Part shown: positions 15,767-24,627 of the stretch, piece after piece
Position numbering within the stretch: the first letter of the stretch is position 1
Layout: every line of letters starts with the position of its first letter
NCBI RefSeq assembly: GCF_036090055.1
Contig: NZ_CP107970.1
Location: 436,501 to 500,500 of the forward strand
Source: Nocardioides sp. NBC_00368
GTDB lineage: Bacteria > Actinomycetota > Actinomycetes > Propionibacteriales > Nocardioidaceae
Direction: 5' to 3'
DNA length: 64,000 nucleotides
Translations under genes and position numbers: made by a program
Notes under the pieces: model-generated
The model's input: only the letters and a program-made list of their open reading frames with translations
Databases searched by the model: none
Told to the model about the DNA's origin: nothing

Positions 15767-17209
15767 ATGAGCGATCTGTCCGCCTTGACGAGTTCTGCCT
15801 ACAACCAAGCCCTCGAGGTCATCGCCTCCGTGGAGCCCCGCATCGCCGAGGCGACCAAGCAGGAGCTCGCTGACCAGCGCGCCAGCCTCAAGCTGATCGC
15901 GAGCGAGAACTACGCGAGCCCCGCCACGCTGATGACGATGGGCACCTGGTTCTCCGACAAGTACGCCGAGGGCACCGTCGGCCACCGCTTCTACGCCGGC
16001 TGCCAGAACGTCGACACCGTCGAGCAGATCGCCGCCGACCACGCCAAGGAGCTGTTCGGCGCCGAGTACGCCTACGTGCAGCCCCACTCCGGCATCGACG
16101 CCAACCTCACCGCCTACTGGGCCATCCTCGCCCACCGGGTCGAGGGCCCGTGGCTGGAGAAGATGGCCGTCAAGAACATGAACGAGCTCTCCGAGGCCGA
16201 CTGGGAGACGCTGCGTGCCGAGCTCGGCAACCAGCGCCTGCTCGGCATGAGCCTCGACGCCGGTGGCCACCTCACCCACGGCTTCCGCCCCAACATCTCG
16301 GGCAAGATGTTCCACCAGAACCAGTACGGCACCGACCCCGAGACCGGGCTGCTCGACTACGACGCGCTGCGTGCCAAGGCACGCGAGTTCCAGCCGCTGG
16401 TCATCGTGGCCGGCTACTCCGCCTACCCGCGCCGGGTGAACTTCGCCAAGATGCGCGAGATCGCCGACGAGGTCGGCGCCACCCTGATGGTCGACATGGC
16501 CCACTTCGCCGGGCTCGTCGCCGGCAAGGTCTTCCAGGGCGAGGAGAACCCGGTTCCCTACGCTCACGTCGTCACCTCGACCTCCCACAAGTCGCTGCGC
16601 GGCCCGCGCGGCGGGTTCATCCTGGCCACGGAGGAGTACGCGCCGAGCGTCGACCGCGGCTGCCCGATGGTCCTCGGTGGCCCGCTCAGCCATGTCATGG
16701 CAGCGAAGGCCGTCGCCTTCGCCGAGGCGAAGCAGGAGAGCTTCCAGACCTACGCGCAGCAGGTCGCCGACAACGCCAAGTCGCTCGCCGAGGGCTTCCT
16801 CAAGCGCGGCGCCAAGCTCGTCACCGGCGGCACCGACAACCACCTCGTCCTGCTCGACGTGACGAGCTTCGGCCTCACCGGCCGCCAGGCCGAGTCGGCG
16901 CTGCTCGACTCCGGCGTGGTCACCAACCGCAACTCGGTCCCGGCGGACCCCAACGGCGCCTGGTACACCTCGGGCATCCGCCTCGGCACCCCGGCGCTGA
17001 CGACCCGCGGCTTCGGCGCCGAGGAGTTCGACCGCGTCGCCGAGCTCATCGTCGACGTCCTCGCCAAGACGACCCCCGGCACCACCAAGGCCGGCGGTCC
17101 GTCCAAGGCCTCCTACGCCATCGAGGACGGCGTCGCCGACAACACCAAGGCCGCCGCGGCGGAGCTGCTCGCGAAGTTCCCGCTGTACCCCGGTCTCGAC
17201 CTGGCGTGA
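15767..17209 (+). CDS. glyA: Serine hydroxymethyltransferase
   Basis: A 480-residue SHMT. It has the PLP lysine in VVTSTSHKSLRGPRGG, LKLIASENYAS, MVDMAHFAGLVA and GHRFYAGCQNVD. It interconverts serine and glycine with tetrahydrofolate. It is about 60 residues longer than typical bacterial SHMT because of an insertion around residues 120-155 (HRVEGPWLEKMAVKNMNELS) and a C-terminal extension, a long form seen in some actinobacteria. TACGCT (15754-15759) lies 7 nt before the ATG and there is no Shine-Dalgarno sequence, so the mRNA may be leaderless. Confidence 0.96.
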   Translation: MSDLSALTSSAYNQALEVIASVEPRIAEATKQELADQRASLKLIASENYASPATLMTMGTWFSDKYAEGTVGHRFYAGCQNVDTVEQIAADHAKELFGAEYAYVQPHSGIDANLTAYWAILAHRVEGPWLEKMAVKNMNELSEADWETLRAELGNQRLLGMSLDAGGHLTHGFRPNISGKMFHQNQYGTDPETGLLDYDALRAKAREFQPLVIVAGYSAYPRRVNFAKMREIADEVGATLMVDMAHFAGLVAGKVFQGEENPVPYAHVVTSTSHKSLRGPRGGFILATEEYAPSVDRGCPMVLGGPLSHVMAAKAVAFAEAKQESFQTYAQQVADNAKSLAEGFLKRGAKLVTGGTDNHLVLLDVTSFGLTGRQAESALLDSGVVTNRNSVPADPNGAWYTSGIRLGTPALTTRGFGAEEFDRVAELIVDVLAKTTPGTTKAGGPSKASYAIEDGVADNTKAAAAELLAKFPLYPGLDLA

Positions 17210-17213
17210 CGGC

Positions 17214-17297
17214 ATGAGCGAGCGTCAGCGAGCGACAACAGGCCTCAGGCCGCCGCGTCCGTATCCTTGCGCTTGCGCTACGGAGGCGGCGGCATGA
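17214..17297 (+). repeat. 84-bp mini-ORF/RBS cassette, copy B
   Basis: A 27-codon frame (begins MSERQRATTGLRPP, then PYPCACATEAAA) starting 5 nt after the glyA stop and ending in an ATGA overlap with the acetyltransferase gene. It is the same length as copy A at 13330-13413. It supplies ACGGAGGCGGCGGC as the ribosome binding site of the next gene. Direct GAGCG repeats at its start and CTTGCGCTTGCGCT near its end could pair. Confidence 0.6.
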
Positions 17298-17830
17298 GTG
17301 CCCCCAGGAGGCCCAGCTCACTTCCCGGCGTCGGGACCCCTGACAAGGTGGTCCCGACGGCGGAGGTGCGTGTCGTCGTCGAGGACGAGTGGCCGGCGCT
17401 CAAGCAGGTGCGCCTGGCCGCTCTGCAGGACACCCCGGAGGCCTACTGGGCCTCCTACGACGAGGTCGCTGCCTGGCCCGACGAGCGCTGGCGGCTCTGG
17501 GCCGCGTCCGGAGCCGCCGTGATCGCCTGGGTCGGCGACAAGCCGTCCGGGCTCGCGGCCGGGATCATCCACGACGACGAGCACCACATGATCTCGATGT
17601 GGCTGGCGCCCGACGCCCGTGGCCATGGGCTCGCCGAGGCGCTCGTCCACGGTGTCGCCGACTGGGCTCGCCGCGACGGCGCCACCGTGCTGACGCTGTG
17701 GGTCGTCGACGGCAACGAGTCGGGCCGCCGCCTCTACGAGCGGATCGGCTTCGAGCCCACCGGCGACCAGCAGCCCTTCCCCGAGGGCGACCCGCGCACC
17801 GAGTCGAAGATGGCCCTGCGCCTCACCTGA
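17294..17830 (+). CDS. GNAT family acetyltransferase
   Basis: A 178-residue GNAT protein with the acetyl-CoA binding loop MWLAPDARGHGLAEALVHGV and the C-terminal VVDGNESGRRLYERIGFEPTG. The ATG at 17294 uses the GGAGG provided by the 84-bp cassette. The acceptor substrate is unknown. It may be co-transcribed with glyA and with the nucleotidyltransferase that follows 6 bp later. Confidence 0.85.
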   Translation: MSAPRRPSSLPGVGTPDKVVPTAEVRVVVEDEWPALKQVRLAALQDTPEAYWASYDEVAAWPDERWRLWAASGAAVIAWVGDKPSGLAAGIIHDDEHHMISMWLAPDARGHGLAEALVHGVADWARRDGATVLTLWVVDGNESGRRLYERIGFEPTGDQQPFPEGDPRTESKMALRLT

Positions 17831-17836
17831 GACCCG

Positions 17837-18607
17837 ATGGCCGATCCCCGAGAGGGCGTGACCCCCGACGGTCTGATCGTCACGGGAGCGCGCCGCGACA
17901 GAGTGCGGTCCAGGTATGATCCGGTCCTTGCGTACGTCCTGGAGCGGGTCACGCCCGAGGTGTCGGTCCATGCCTACGGCTCGGTCGCCAACGGCACGGC
18001 CGCCGCCCCCGCCTCAGACGTCGATCTGCTGACGATCGGTCTCCCGCCGGCGGACGCCGCCACGCTCGGAGCCGAGGCGTCGGCGAGGTTCGCCGAACTC
18101 TGCCGCGGCGTCGAGATCGCCGCGATGGCCTCGGACGACTACGTCGGCGAGGGCGCCGAGGCGTACGGCAACCGGGTCTTCCTGCGCCACTACTGTGTCC
18201 ACCTCGCCGGCCCCGATCGCGGCGCCGACCTGCCCGAGTTCCCGGCGGACGCCCGTGCCGCCCGCGGCTTCAACGGCGATATCGCGCGCGCCCTGGCCAG
18301 GTGGCGCGCCGCGCTCGGCCGCGACGACGCGGGCGACCTGTCCCGCCGGGTGGCGCGCAAGTCACTCCTCGCCGTGGCCGGCCTGGTCAGCGTCCACGAC
18401 AGCATCTGGACGACTGATCGCGCGCTCGCGGCGGCCCGCTGGGGCGAGATCGAGCCGACCCTCGCACCCGACCTGGCGCGGCTCGTGGCGCTGTGCGACC
18501 GCGGTGGCGCCTCGGAGGACGAGACCGCTGCGCTGCTCGCCGCGGGTGGCGTGGTCGAGTCGATCATCGCCCGCTTCTCGGCTGATATCGGACTCTGGGC
18601 GACCTGA
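17837..18607 (+). CDS. Nucleotidyltransferase-domain protein
   Basis: A 256-residue protein with an N-terminal pol-beta-like nucleotidyltransferase fold: the GS motif VSVHAYGSVANGTA followed by ASDVDLLTIG gives the GSx10DxD signature, and the third carboxylate may be in VEIAAM. The C-terminal half is helical. Such enzymes transfer NMP to small molecules or proteins; the substrate is unknown. It starts 6 bp after the acetyltransferase. Confidence 0.75.
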   Translation: MADPREGVTPDGLIVTGARRDRVRSRYDPVLAYVLERVTPEVSVHAYGSVANGTAAAPASDVDLLTIGLPPADAATLGAEASARFAELCRGVEIAAMASDDYVGEGAEAYGNRVFLRHYCVHLAGPDRGADLPEFPADARAARGFNGDIARALARWRAALGRDDAGDLSRRVARKSLLAVAGLVSVHDSIWTTDRALAAARWGEIEPTLAPDLARLVALCDRGGASEDETAALLAAGGVVESIIARFSADIGLWAT

Positions 18608-18622
18608 CCCATACGCCTCTCG

Positions 18623-18681
18623 AGAACTGGTCATTGTGGGCTCGCCCGTCGTGAGGAAGCAGGCCCAAATCGACCACTTCT
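18623..18681. terminator. Imperfect inverted repeat after nucleotidyltransferase gene
   Basis: Arms 18623-18641 and 18663-18681 match at 15 of 19 positions (AGAACTGGTC against AGAAGTGGTC at the outer end) around a 21-nt loop. It sits in the 143-bp gap between convergent genes, where I see no coding sequence. Probably a terminator or REP-like element. Confidence 0.4.
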
Positions 18682-18750
18682 GAACGGGAGAACCTAGGGT
18701 GGGCCTGTGAGTCATGAGGTTGAGGTCAGCGCCCTCCAGCGCGACGCGGA

Positions 18751-19293
18751 TCAGCCGAGAAGAGCGTCGACGTCGACCGGGACTTTGACGTCGCCGTAGG
18801 TCAGCGTCGCCGTCCCGTCCGTGTATCGGCCGGTCTCCACGAAATAGCCGTCCTCGAGGCGGTGGGTGAGGATGACGTGGTCGCGTGGGTCGACGATCCA
18901 GTACGCAGGAGCACCCCACTGGGCGTAGCGGTTGAGCTTGCCGACGAGATCGTCGCGACGGTTGCTGGAGAGGATCTCGACAATCAGGTGCGGAGTGGTT
19001 CGCAGTGTGCGCTGCTCGTCGGTCTTGTCATGGACCATGAGGTCCAGGATGAGTTCCTCGCGTACGCCGTCCGGGCTCCAGCCCCATGCTTGGGTCACCG
19101 AGGTTCCGGGAGCGAGATGCTGACTGATGTGCATCTGGAGTTCGAACATGATGCGCTGGTGGTCTTGTCCTGGTGGTGCCATGGTGACGAGTGCTCCTCC
19201 GTAGTACTCGCCTGGGGTGTCGTCGAGGGCGAGATACTCGTCCCACGACATCGGCACGCGTGTCAGATCATCGGTGCTGCTGGCGATGCTCAT
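18751..19293 (-). CDS. Uma2 family (DUF820) PD-(D/E)XK nuclease-fold protein
   Basis: A 180-residue Uma2 protein: MSWDEYLALDDTPGEYYGG at the start, the restriction-fold core with LILDLMVHD and PHLIVEILSSNRR, and AYWIVDPRDHVILTHRL. The D...ExL pattern of the PD-(D/E)XK fold is present. The family is abundant in cyanobacteria and actinobacteria and its role is undefined. The ATG at 19293 has GGGAG 6 nt upstream; a GTG one codon earlier is possible. It is a single gene with no partner. Confidence 0.82.
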   Translation of the reverse strand: MSIASSTDDLTRVPMSWDEYLALDDTPGEYYGGALVTMAPPGQDHQRIMFELQMHISQHLAPGTSVTQAWGWSPDGVREELILDLMVHDKTDEQRTLRTTPHLIVEILSSNRRDDLVGKLNRYAQWGAPAYWIVDPRDHVILTHRLEDGYFVETGRYTDGTATLTYGDVKVPVDVDALLG

Positions 19294-19375
19294 CACATGC
19301 TCCCTTCGGGTGGCGATCGGAGGTGGATTCGTCGTCCACCTCCAGTCTCTCTGATCCGTGGGAACCGGTCCAGCA

Positions 19376-20125
19376 CTAGGCTGGCTTGCGCCACACGGAG
19401 ACGTGACTCGTGGACTCGCTGGTGAACGCGGAGCGGTCCCAGCCGGCGTACCTCGCCTCCAGGCTCATCCCGGCCAGCCGAGCCATCAGGTCCAGCTCGG
19501 CGGGCCAGACGAAGCGGAAGTTGTGCTGCCCGTAGCGGAAGCGACCGTCGGCCTCGCGGGTGTAGTGGTGTGAGATCGCCTGCTGGGTGACCAGGTCGTA
19601 GGTGTCGAACCCGAGGTGCGCGGCGGAGACGTCGAACGGGATCGCCGGGCTTCCCGGCGGAAGTCGCCGCAGTCCCGGCACGCCGACCTCGACCAGGAAG
19701 CGGCCTCCCGGGGCCAGATGGCGAGCGGCGTTGGCGAAGCAGGCGACCTGCTCCTCCTGCGTACGCAGGTTCCCGATGGTGTTGAAGACCAGATAGACCA
19801 AGGCGTACGTCCCGGCCCCGGGCGCCTCGGCCGTGGCCATGTCGCCGACCACGACGGGGATCTCGTCAGCGGTGACCTTGCGCCGCAGGACGTCGACCAT
19901 CGGCTGGGAGAGCTCGATGCCGGTGACCGGCACCCCCAGCTCCCGCAGAGGTACGCCGATCCGGCCCGTCCCGATGGCGAGCTCGAGCGCCGGGCCACCG
20001 TCGGCGACCTCGGCGAGGAAGCGGGCGACCGGCCCGGTCACCTCGGGCGAGTTGACCCAGTCGTCGGGGTCGTCGTAGCGCTCGGCCGTCTCCCGGGTCC
20101 ACAGATCGCTGCTCGTCATGGGCAT
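19376..20125 (-). CDS. Class I SAM-dependent methyltransferase
   Basis: A 249-residue methyltransferase with motif I ALELAIGTGRIGVPL, acidic loop ITGIELS-like segment (VTGIELSQPMVDVLR), and LAPGGRFLVEVGVPG. It opens SSDLWTRETAERYDDPDDW, typical of unassigned actinobacterial methyltransferases. The substrate is unknown. The start is uncertain: ATGs at 20125 and 20119 are both possible and no clear Shine-Dalgarno site precedes either. Confidence 0.8.
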   Translation of the reverse strand: MPMTSSDLWTRETAERYDDPDDWVNSPEVTGPVARFLAEVADGGPALELAIGTGRIGVPLRELGVPVTGIELSQPMVDVLRRKVTADEIPVVVGDMATAEAPGAGTYALVYLVFNTIGNLRTQEEQVACFANAARHLAPGGRFLVEVGVPGLRRLPPGSPAIPFDVSAAHLGFDTYDLVTQQAISHHYTREADGRFRYGQHNFRFVWPAELDLMARLAGMSLEARYAGWDRSAFTSESTSHVSVWRKPA

Positions 20126-20175
20126 CGACTCTGCCCGGCGCCAGGCCCCGCGCGCGAACCATTTACCGCGCCGGC

Positions 20176-20868
20176 CTAGCTCCAGGAGTAGCTGACCTCG
20201 GGCCGGCCGCCGCTGGGACCGTAACGGACCCCGCGCGCGGCCAGGCCCTTGTCGGCGAGATGCTCGAGGTAGCGTCGCGCGGTCACCCGTGACGCACCGA
20301 CCACCGCCGCGACCTCGCTCGCGGACAGGTCGCCCTCGGCCTCGCGCAGTGCGGCCGTCACGGCCCGCAGCGTCTCCGCGCTCATGCCCTTGGGCAGGGG
20401 CGTGCTTCCGGTGGGCCGCAGCGACCCCAGCAGCTGGTCGACCTCGTCCTGGACGACCTCCTCCGGGGCCGCCTCGAGCCGCGCCCGGTAGTCGGCGTAC
20501 TGCTCGAGCTTGGCCCGGAAGGTCGCGAACGTGAACGGCTTGAGCAGGTAGAGCACGACCCCCTGCACCACGGCCTGCCGCACCACCTTCGTGTCCCGGG
20601 CGGCCGTCACCGCGATCACGTCGCACAGGTGCCCGGCGGTGCGGAGCCTGCTGAGCAGCCCGAGCCCGTGACCGTCGGGAAGGTTCATGTCGAGCAGGAT
20701 CAGGTCGACCGGCGCACCGGCGTCGCGGGCCGCATCGAGCGCCCGGACCGCCTCGCGCGCCGACCGCGCGATCCCGGCGAGGGCGAAGCCCGGAACCCTC
20801 CCGACGTACGCCGCATGGGCCTCGGCGGCCAGCGCCTCGTCCTCGACGACCAGGACCCGCACACTCAT
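20176..20868 (-). CDS. Response regulator of CitB/DcuR type
   Basis: A 230-residue regulator. Residues 1-120 form a receiver domain with the phosphoacceptor Asp in LILLDMNLPDGHG, acidic pocket VVEDE and the Lys in LLKPFTF. The C-terminal region has a winged helix of the CitB/DcuR type (LSASEVAAVVGASRVTARRYLEHL). It pairs with the sensor kinase whose stop overlaps its ATG (ATGA). Divergence from a dicarboxylate symporter suggests that it controls dicarboxylate uptake. Confidence 0.92.
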   Translation of the reverse strand: MSVRVLVVEDEALAAEAHAAYVGRVPGFALAGIARSAREAVRALDAARDAGAPVDLILLDMNLPDGHGLGLLSRLRTAGHLCDVIAVTAARDTKVVRQAVVQGVVLYLLKPFTFATFRAKLEQYADYRARLEAAPEEVVQDEVDQLLGSLRPTGSTPLPKGMSAETLRAVTAALREAEGDLSASEVAAVVGASRVTARRYLEHLADKGLAARGVRYGPSGGRPEVSYSWS

Positions 20869-22469
20869 CCCGAGACCTCCGCGTCGAGGGTGACCGTGAA
20901 CTCGGCTCCGCCGAGGTGGGAGCGGCCGACGAGGACCTCGCCGCCGTGGCGCCGGGCGACCTGGCCGACCAGCGCGAGGCCGAGACCGCGACCGGTGCCG
21001 GGCTCGGCCTTGGTCGTCCATCCGCGGTCGAGGACGCGCGCCGCGGCGGTGTCGTCCAGACCGGGACCGCTGTCGCCCACGCGGACCGTAAGGGTGTGAT
21101 CGTCACCGGTGAGGTGCACCTCGACCTGACGGGACTCGAAGCCGGAGACGGCGTCGAAGGCGTTGTCGACCAGGTTGCCCAGCACCGTCACCAGGTCGCG
21201 GGGCGGGATGCCCGTGCCCGGCGGCAGCTCTCCGACGATCCGGAAATCGACGCCCTGCTCGGCCGCCTCGGCCGACTTCCCGAGCAGGAGCGCCGCGACG
21301 ACAGGGTCCTCGACCGCGCCGACGACCTGGTCGGTGAGGAGCTGGGCGACCTGCAGCTCCTCGGTGGCGAACTCCACCGCCTCCGACGACCGGCCCATCT
21401 CGATGAGGGACACCACGGTGTGCAGCCGGTTGGCCGCCTCGTGGTTCTGCGACCGGAGGGACTCGGTGAGGCGGCGTACGACGTCGAGCTCGCCGGTCAC
21501 CGAGCGCAGCTCGGTGTGGTCGCGCAGGGTCACCACGGAGCCGACGTCTCGGCCGTCCCATCGGGCCGGTGCCGCGGAGACCACGAGGATCCGCTCGCCG
21601 GCCAGGTAGAGGTCGTCGGACTCGGCGGTGCGGCCGCGGGCGGCGGCGACCAGGCCAGGCGCCAGGCCGAGCTCCTCGATCCGGGTGCCGACGACCTCGT
21701 CGGGCAGGGCCAGCAGCCGCCGGGCCTCGTCGTTGACGAGCTGCACGCGTCCCTCGCCGTCGAGCAGGAGGAGCCCCTCGCGTACGGAATGGAGGACGGC
21801 GGAGTAGTACTCGTACATCCGGGCCAGCTCGCGCTCACCCAGGCCGTGGGTCAGCCGGTGCAGGCGTCGGCTCAGCAGCCAGGCGCCGATGAGCCCGGCG
21901 ATCAGCACGAGCCCGCCGAAGAGCAGCACGATCCGGACGTCGCGCTTGAGGCCGCGGTTGATGTCGCTGACCGTGATGCCGACGGAGACGAGCGCGATGA
22001 TCTCGTCGCCGTCCGCGACCGGGACCACCGCACGGACCGACGGGCCGAGCGTCCCGGTGTACTGCTGTGTGAAGACCTCGCCCTCGGGCGCACTGCCGAG
22101 GTCGCCGACGAACTTCCCGCCGATCTGATCCGGGTCGGTGTGGGTGTAGCGGGTGCGGTCCAGGTCCATCACCACGACGAAGTCGGTGTCGGTGTCGCGG
22201 CGGACCTCCTCGGTCCAGGGCTGGAGGGTCGCCGTCGGGTCCTCGCCGCGCAGGGCCGTGCGCACGGTGGGGGAGTCGGCGACGGTCTGGGCCACGGCGA
22301 CCGCGCGTTGGGTGGCTCGGCTGTAGGAGTCGCGACGGGCGTCGTAGGAGGCCATCAGGATGCCGGTGACGACGAGCAGCAGCACCGTGCCGAACTGCAG
22401 GAGCAGCACCTGCTGAGCCACCGGACGATCCCGGATGGCGCGGGAGCGGAGCGGGCGGACGCGGGGCAC
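20865..22469 (-). CDS. Sensor histidine kinase of CitA/DcuS type
   Basis: About 534 residues: a membrane segment (VLLLQFGTVLLLVVTGILM), an extracytoplasmic PDC/sCache-like sensor (residues about 45-175), a second membrane segment (IVLLFGGLVLIAGLIGAWLL), a PAS domain with VREGLLLLDGEGRVQLVN, the H-box SQNHEAANRLHTVVSLIEMG and an HATPase domain (GDSGPGLDD, GRGLGLALV). This is the layout of citrate/C4-dicarboxylate sensors. The start is ambiguous between GTGs at 22469 and 22472, with another GTG further upstream. It is divergent from the symporter gene. Confidence 0.9.
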   Translation of the reverse strand: MPRVRPLRSRAIRDRPVAQQVLLLQFGTVLLLVVTGILMASYDARRDSYSRATQRAVAVAQTVADSPTVRTALRGEDPTATLQPWTEEVRRDTDTDFVVVMDLDRTRYTHTDPDQIGGKFVGDLGSAPEGEVFTQQYTGTLGPSVRAVVPVADGDEIIALVSVGITVSDINRGLKRDVRIVLLFGGLVLIAGLIGAWLLSRRLHRLTHGLGERELARMYEYYSAVLHSVREGLLLLDGEGRVQLVNDEARRLLALPDEVVGTRIEELGLAPGLVAAARGRTAESDDLYLAGERILVVSAAPARWDGRDVGSVVTLRDHTELRSVTGELDVVRRLTESLRSQNHEAANRLHTVVSLIEMGRSSEAVEFATEELQVAQLLTDQVVGAVEDPVVAALLLGKSAEAAEQGVDFRIVGELPPGTGIPPRDLVTVLGNLVDNAFDAVSGFESRQVEVHLTGDDHTLTVRVGDSGPGLDDTAAARVLDRGWTTKAEPGTGRGLGLALVGQVARRHGGEVLVGRSHLGGAEFTVTLDAEVSG

Positions 22470-22514
22470 CACCTCATTCTGACCCACCCCGGCCGCGTGG
22501 TTGTGACGGCGGCC

Positions 22515-22550
22515 ACGAACACAACGAACACAACAGTGACGGTCGTCACT
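22515..22550. promoter_or_regulatory. Candidate response-regulator binding site between sensor kinase and symporter genes
   Basis: Two adjacent ACGAACACA copies (22515-22523 and 22524-22532) are followed by AGTGAC-GGTC-GTCACT (22535-22550). The structure lies in the 146-bp divergent intergenic region, 66 bp upstream of the symporter ATG, and is a plausible target of the adjacent CitB-type regulator. Confidence 0.4.
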
Positions 22551-22615
22551 TTCTGCCGCAGAGTTGCCGAGGTTGCCCCAGACGGGCGCGGACACACACC
22601 GGACCAGGAGGAACG

Positions 22616-23968
22616 ATGAGTACGACCACCACAGGGACACCACCCACGAAGGACCGGACCCACTATCTCTACATCGCGGTGATCGCCGCGGTGGTCCTCG
22701 GCATCCTGGTCGGGCTGATCGCTCCGGGCTTCGCGGTGGAGCTGAAGCCGATCGGGACCGCGTTCGTGAACCTGATCAAGATGATGATCCAGCCGATCAT
22801 CTTCTGCACCCTGGTGATCGGCGTCGGCTCGGTCGCCAATGCGGCCAAGGTCGGCAAGGTCGGCGGGCTGGCACTGGTCTACTTCATCGTGATGTCCACG
22901 GTCGCCCTGGCGATCGGTGTCATCGTCGGCAACATCATCGACCCGGGCACCGGCCTCCAGCTGAGCTCGGACGCGTCCAGCGCGGGCCAGGAGGCGGCCT
23001 CGGAGGGACACGCGAGCACGACCGACTTCCTGCTCAGCATCATCCCGACCTCGCTCTTCTCGGCGCTGACCTCCGGTGTCGTGCTGCAGACGCTGCTCGT
23101 CGCGCTGCTGGTCGGCTTCGCGCTGCAGCGGATGGGGGAGTCGGGCAAGCCGATCCTCAACGCGATCACCTGGATCCAGAAGCTGATCTTCCGGGTGCTC
23201 GCGATGATCATGTGGGCCGCCCCGGTCGGTGCCTTCGGTGCCATCGCCGGTGTCGTGGGCGAGACCGGCATCGACGCGCTCAAGAGCCTCGCGGTCATCA
23301 TGATCGCCTTCTACATCACGTGCGCGATCTTCGTCTTCGTCATCCTGGGCGTGCTCCTCAAGCTGGCCACCGGGGTGAACCTGTTCAAGCTGCTCAAGTA
23401 CCTCGGCCGCGAGTTCCTGCTCATCCTCTCGACCAGCTCCTCGGAGTCCGCTCTCCCGCGCCTGATCGCGAAGATGGAGCACGCCGGCGTCGAGAAGGCG
23501 ACCGTCGGTGTGGTCGTCCCGACCGGCTACTCGTTCAACCTGGACGGCACCGCGATCTACCTGACGATGGCCTCGATCTTCATCGCGGACGCGATGGGGG
23601 ACCCGCTGAGCATCGGTGAGCAGATCGGTCTGCTGCTGTTCATGATGATCGCCTCCAAGGGCGCCGCCGGTGTCACCGGCGCCGGCCTGGCGACCCTGGC
23701 CGGCGGACTCCAGTCGCACCGCCCGGAGATGGTGGACGGCGTGGGCCTGATCGTGGGCATCGACCGGTTCATGTCCGAGGCCCGTGCGCTGACCAACTTC
23801 GCCGGCAACTCGGTCGCCACCGTGCTGGTCGGTCACTGGACCAAGACCGTCGACCACAGTCAGCTCGGCCGTGTTCTGGCTGGTCAGGACCCGTTCGACG
23901 AGACCACGATGGTCGACGACCACGCTGCCACCCCGCCCGCGGCAGAGGGTGAGAAGGCGCTCGTCTAG
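22616..23968 (+). CDS. Dicarboxylate/amino acid:cation symporter (DctA family)
   Basis: A 450-residue symporter of the DAACS family. Conserved elements are the hairpin serine motif STSSSESALPRLI, VVPTGYSFNLDGTAIYLTM (the NxDGT substrate/cation site) and eight membrane helices beginning YLYIAVIAAVVLGILVGL. It probably imports C4-dicarboxylates with Na+ or H+. AGGAGG lies 7 nt before the ATG. The divergent sensor kinase/regulator pair probably controls it. Confidence 0.93.
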   Translation: MSTTTTGTPPTKDRTHYLYIAVIAAVVLGILVGLIAPGFAVELKPIGTAFVNLIKMMIQPIIFCTLVIGVGSVANAAKVGKVGGLALVYFIVMSTVALAIGVIVGNIIDPGTGLQLSSDASSAGQEAASEGHASTTDFLLSIIPTSLFSALTSGVVLQTLLVALLVGFALQRMGESGKPILNAITWIQKLIFRVLAMIMWAAPVGAFGAIAGVVGETGIDALKSLAVIMIAFYITCAIFVFVILGVLLKLATGVNLFKLLKYLGREFLLILSTSSSESALPRLIAKMEHAGVEKATVGVVVPTGYSFNLDGTAIYLTMASIFIADAMGDPLSIGEQIGLLLFMMIASKGAAGVTGAGLATLAGGLQSHRPEMVDGVGLIVGIDRFMSEARALTNFAGNSVATVLVGHWTKTVDHSQLGRVLAGQDPFDETTMVDDHAATPPAAEGEKALV

Positions 23969-23974
23969 ACCCCA

Positions 23975-24026
23975 CGACAACAGGCCGTACGTCGCGCATG
24001 CGCGCGCGACGTACGGCCTGTTGTCG
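23975..24026. terminator. Bidirectional terminator hairpin after symporter gene
   Basis: A 23-bp perfect inverted repeat (23975-23997 and 24004-24026) with a 6-nt loop between the convergent symporter gene and the small membrane protein gene. Confidence 0.8.
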
Positions 24027-24031
24027 ACCTG

Positions 24032-24376
24032 TCATCGGTTCCGGTAGAGGATCCGGGCCAGCTCGAACGGCGCGGTGCGCCAGGACCCGATCGGCTCGTC
24101 GTCGAGTCCGATCCGGCCGAGCGCGGCGACGATCCAGGAGAAAGCGAGGCAGCCGATGCCGGCGACGGTCCAGATCCCGACCGAACGCCACGTCAGGTCT
24201 CCGCCGAAGGTCCGGAAGATGCCGATCACGGCCGCGATCAGGGCGATCGCCCCGATCAGCCAGAAGAGGATCGAGCAGATGGCGGCGGCCAGGCGGCCGG
24301 CCATGGCCAGCGGGTCGCGGGGAGGCTGGTGATGGGGCCCCGGGGGCCCGTGCTGGGGAGAGCGGGGATAGTTCAT
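24032..24376 (-). CDS. Small membrane protein of unknown function
   Basis: A 114-residue protein with a Pro/His-rich cytosolic start (SPQHGPPGPHHQPPRDP), two predicted membrane helices (residues about 28-52 and 65-87) and a short tail ending ELARILYRNR. I do not recognise a family. The ATG at 24376 is the first in the frame. It is divergent from the sugar ABC operon across 251 bp. Confidence 0.6.
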   Translation of the reverse strand: MNYPRSPQHGPPGPHHQPPRDPLAMAGRLAAAICSILFWLIGAIALIAAVIGIFRTFGGDLTWRSVGIWTVAGIGCLAFSWIVAALGRIGLDDEPIGSWRTAPFELARILYRNR

Positions 24377-24496
24377 TTGGGCGCTGATTCTGGCTTACCT
24401 CGGCCTTTGGAGCCACTCCGCGCTGGCGGGTCTCCGTGGCGCCCGAGTGTCTGACAGGTATGGTCCTGCGCGTTCTCGGGTGAATGTTCGACAATT

Positions 24497-24507
24497 TGTC
24501 CGGGACA
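24497..24507. promoter_or_regulatory. Small palindrome in the ABC operon upstream region
   Basis: TGTCCGGGACA, within a possible promoter (TTGTCC 24496-24501, 17 bp, TAGCGA 24519-24524) upstream of the solute-binding protein gene. No other feature is visible in the 251-bp gap. Weak evidence. Confidence 0.25.
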
Positions 24508-24627
24508 TCGATGGACCGTAGCGACTAGTGTTACGGAGATCACATAACGAGGCGCTGCCTCGTGGACCCGACGCGGCCTGCGTGGCACGACTCCGTGGAT
24601 CAAACGATGATGGAGGGTGCAATTCCA

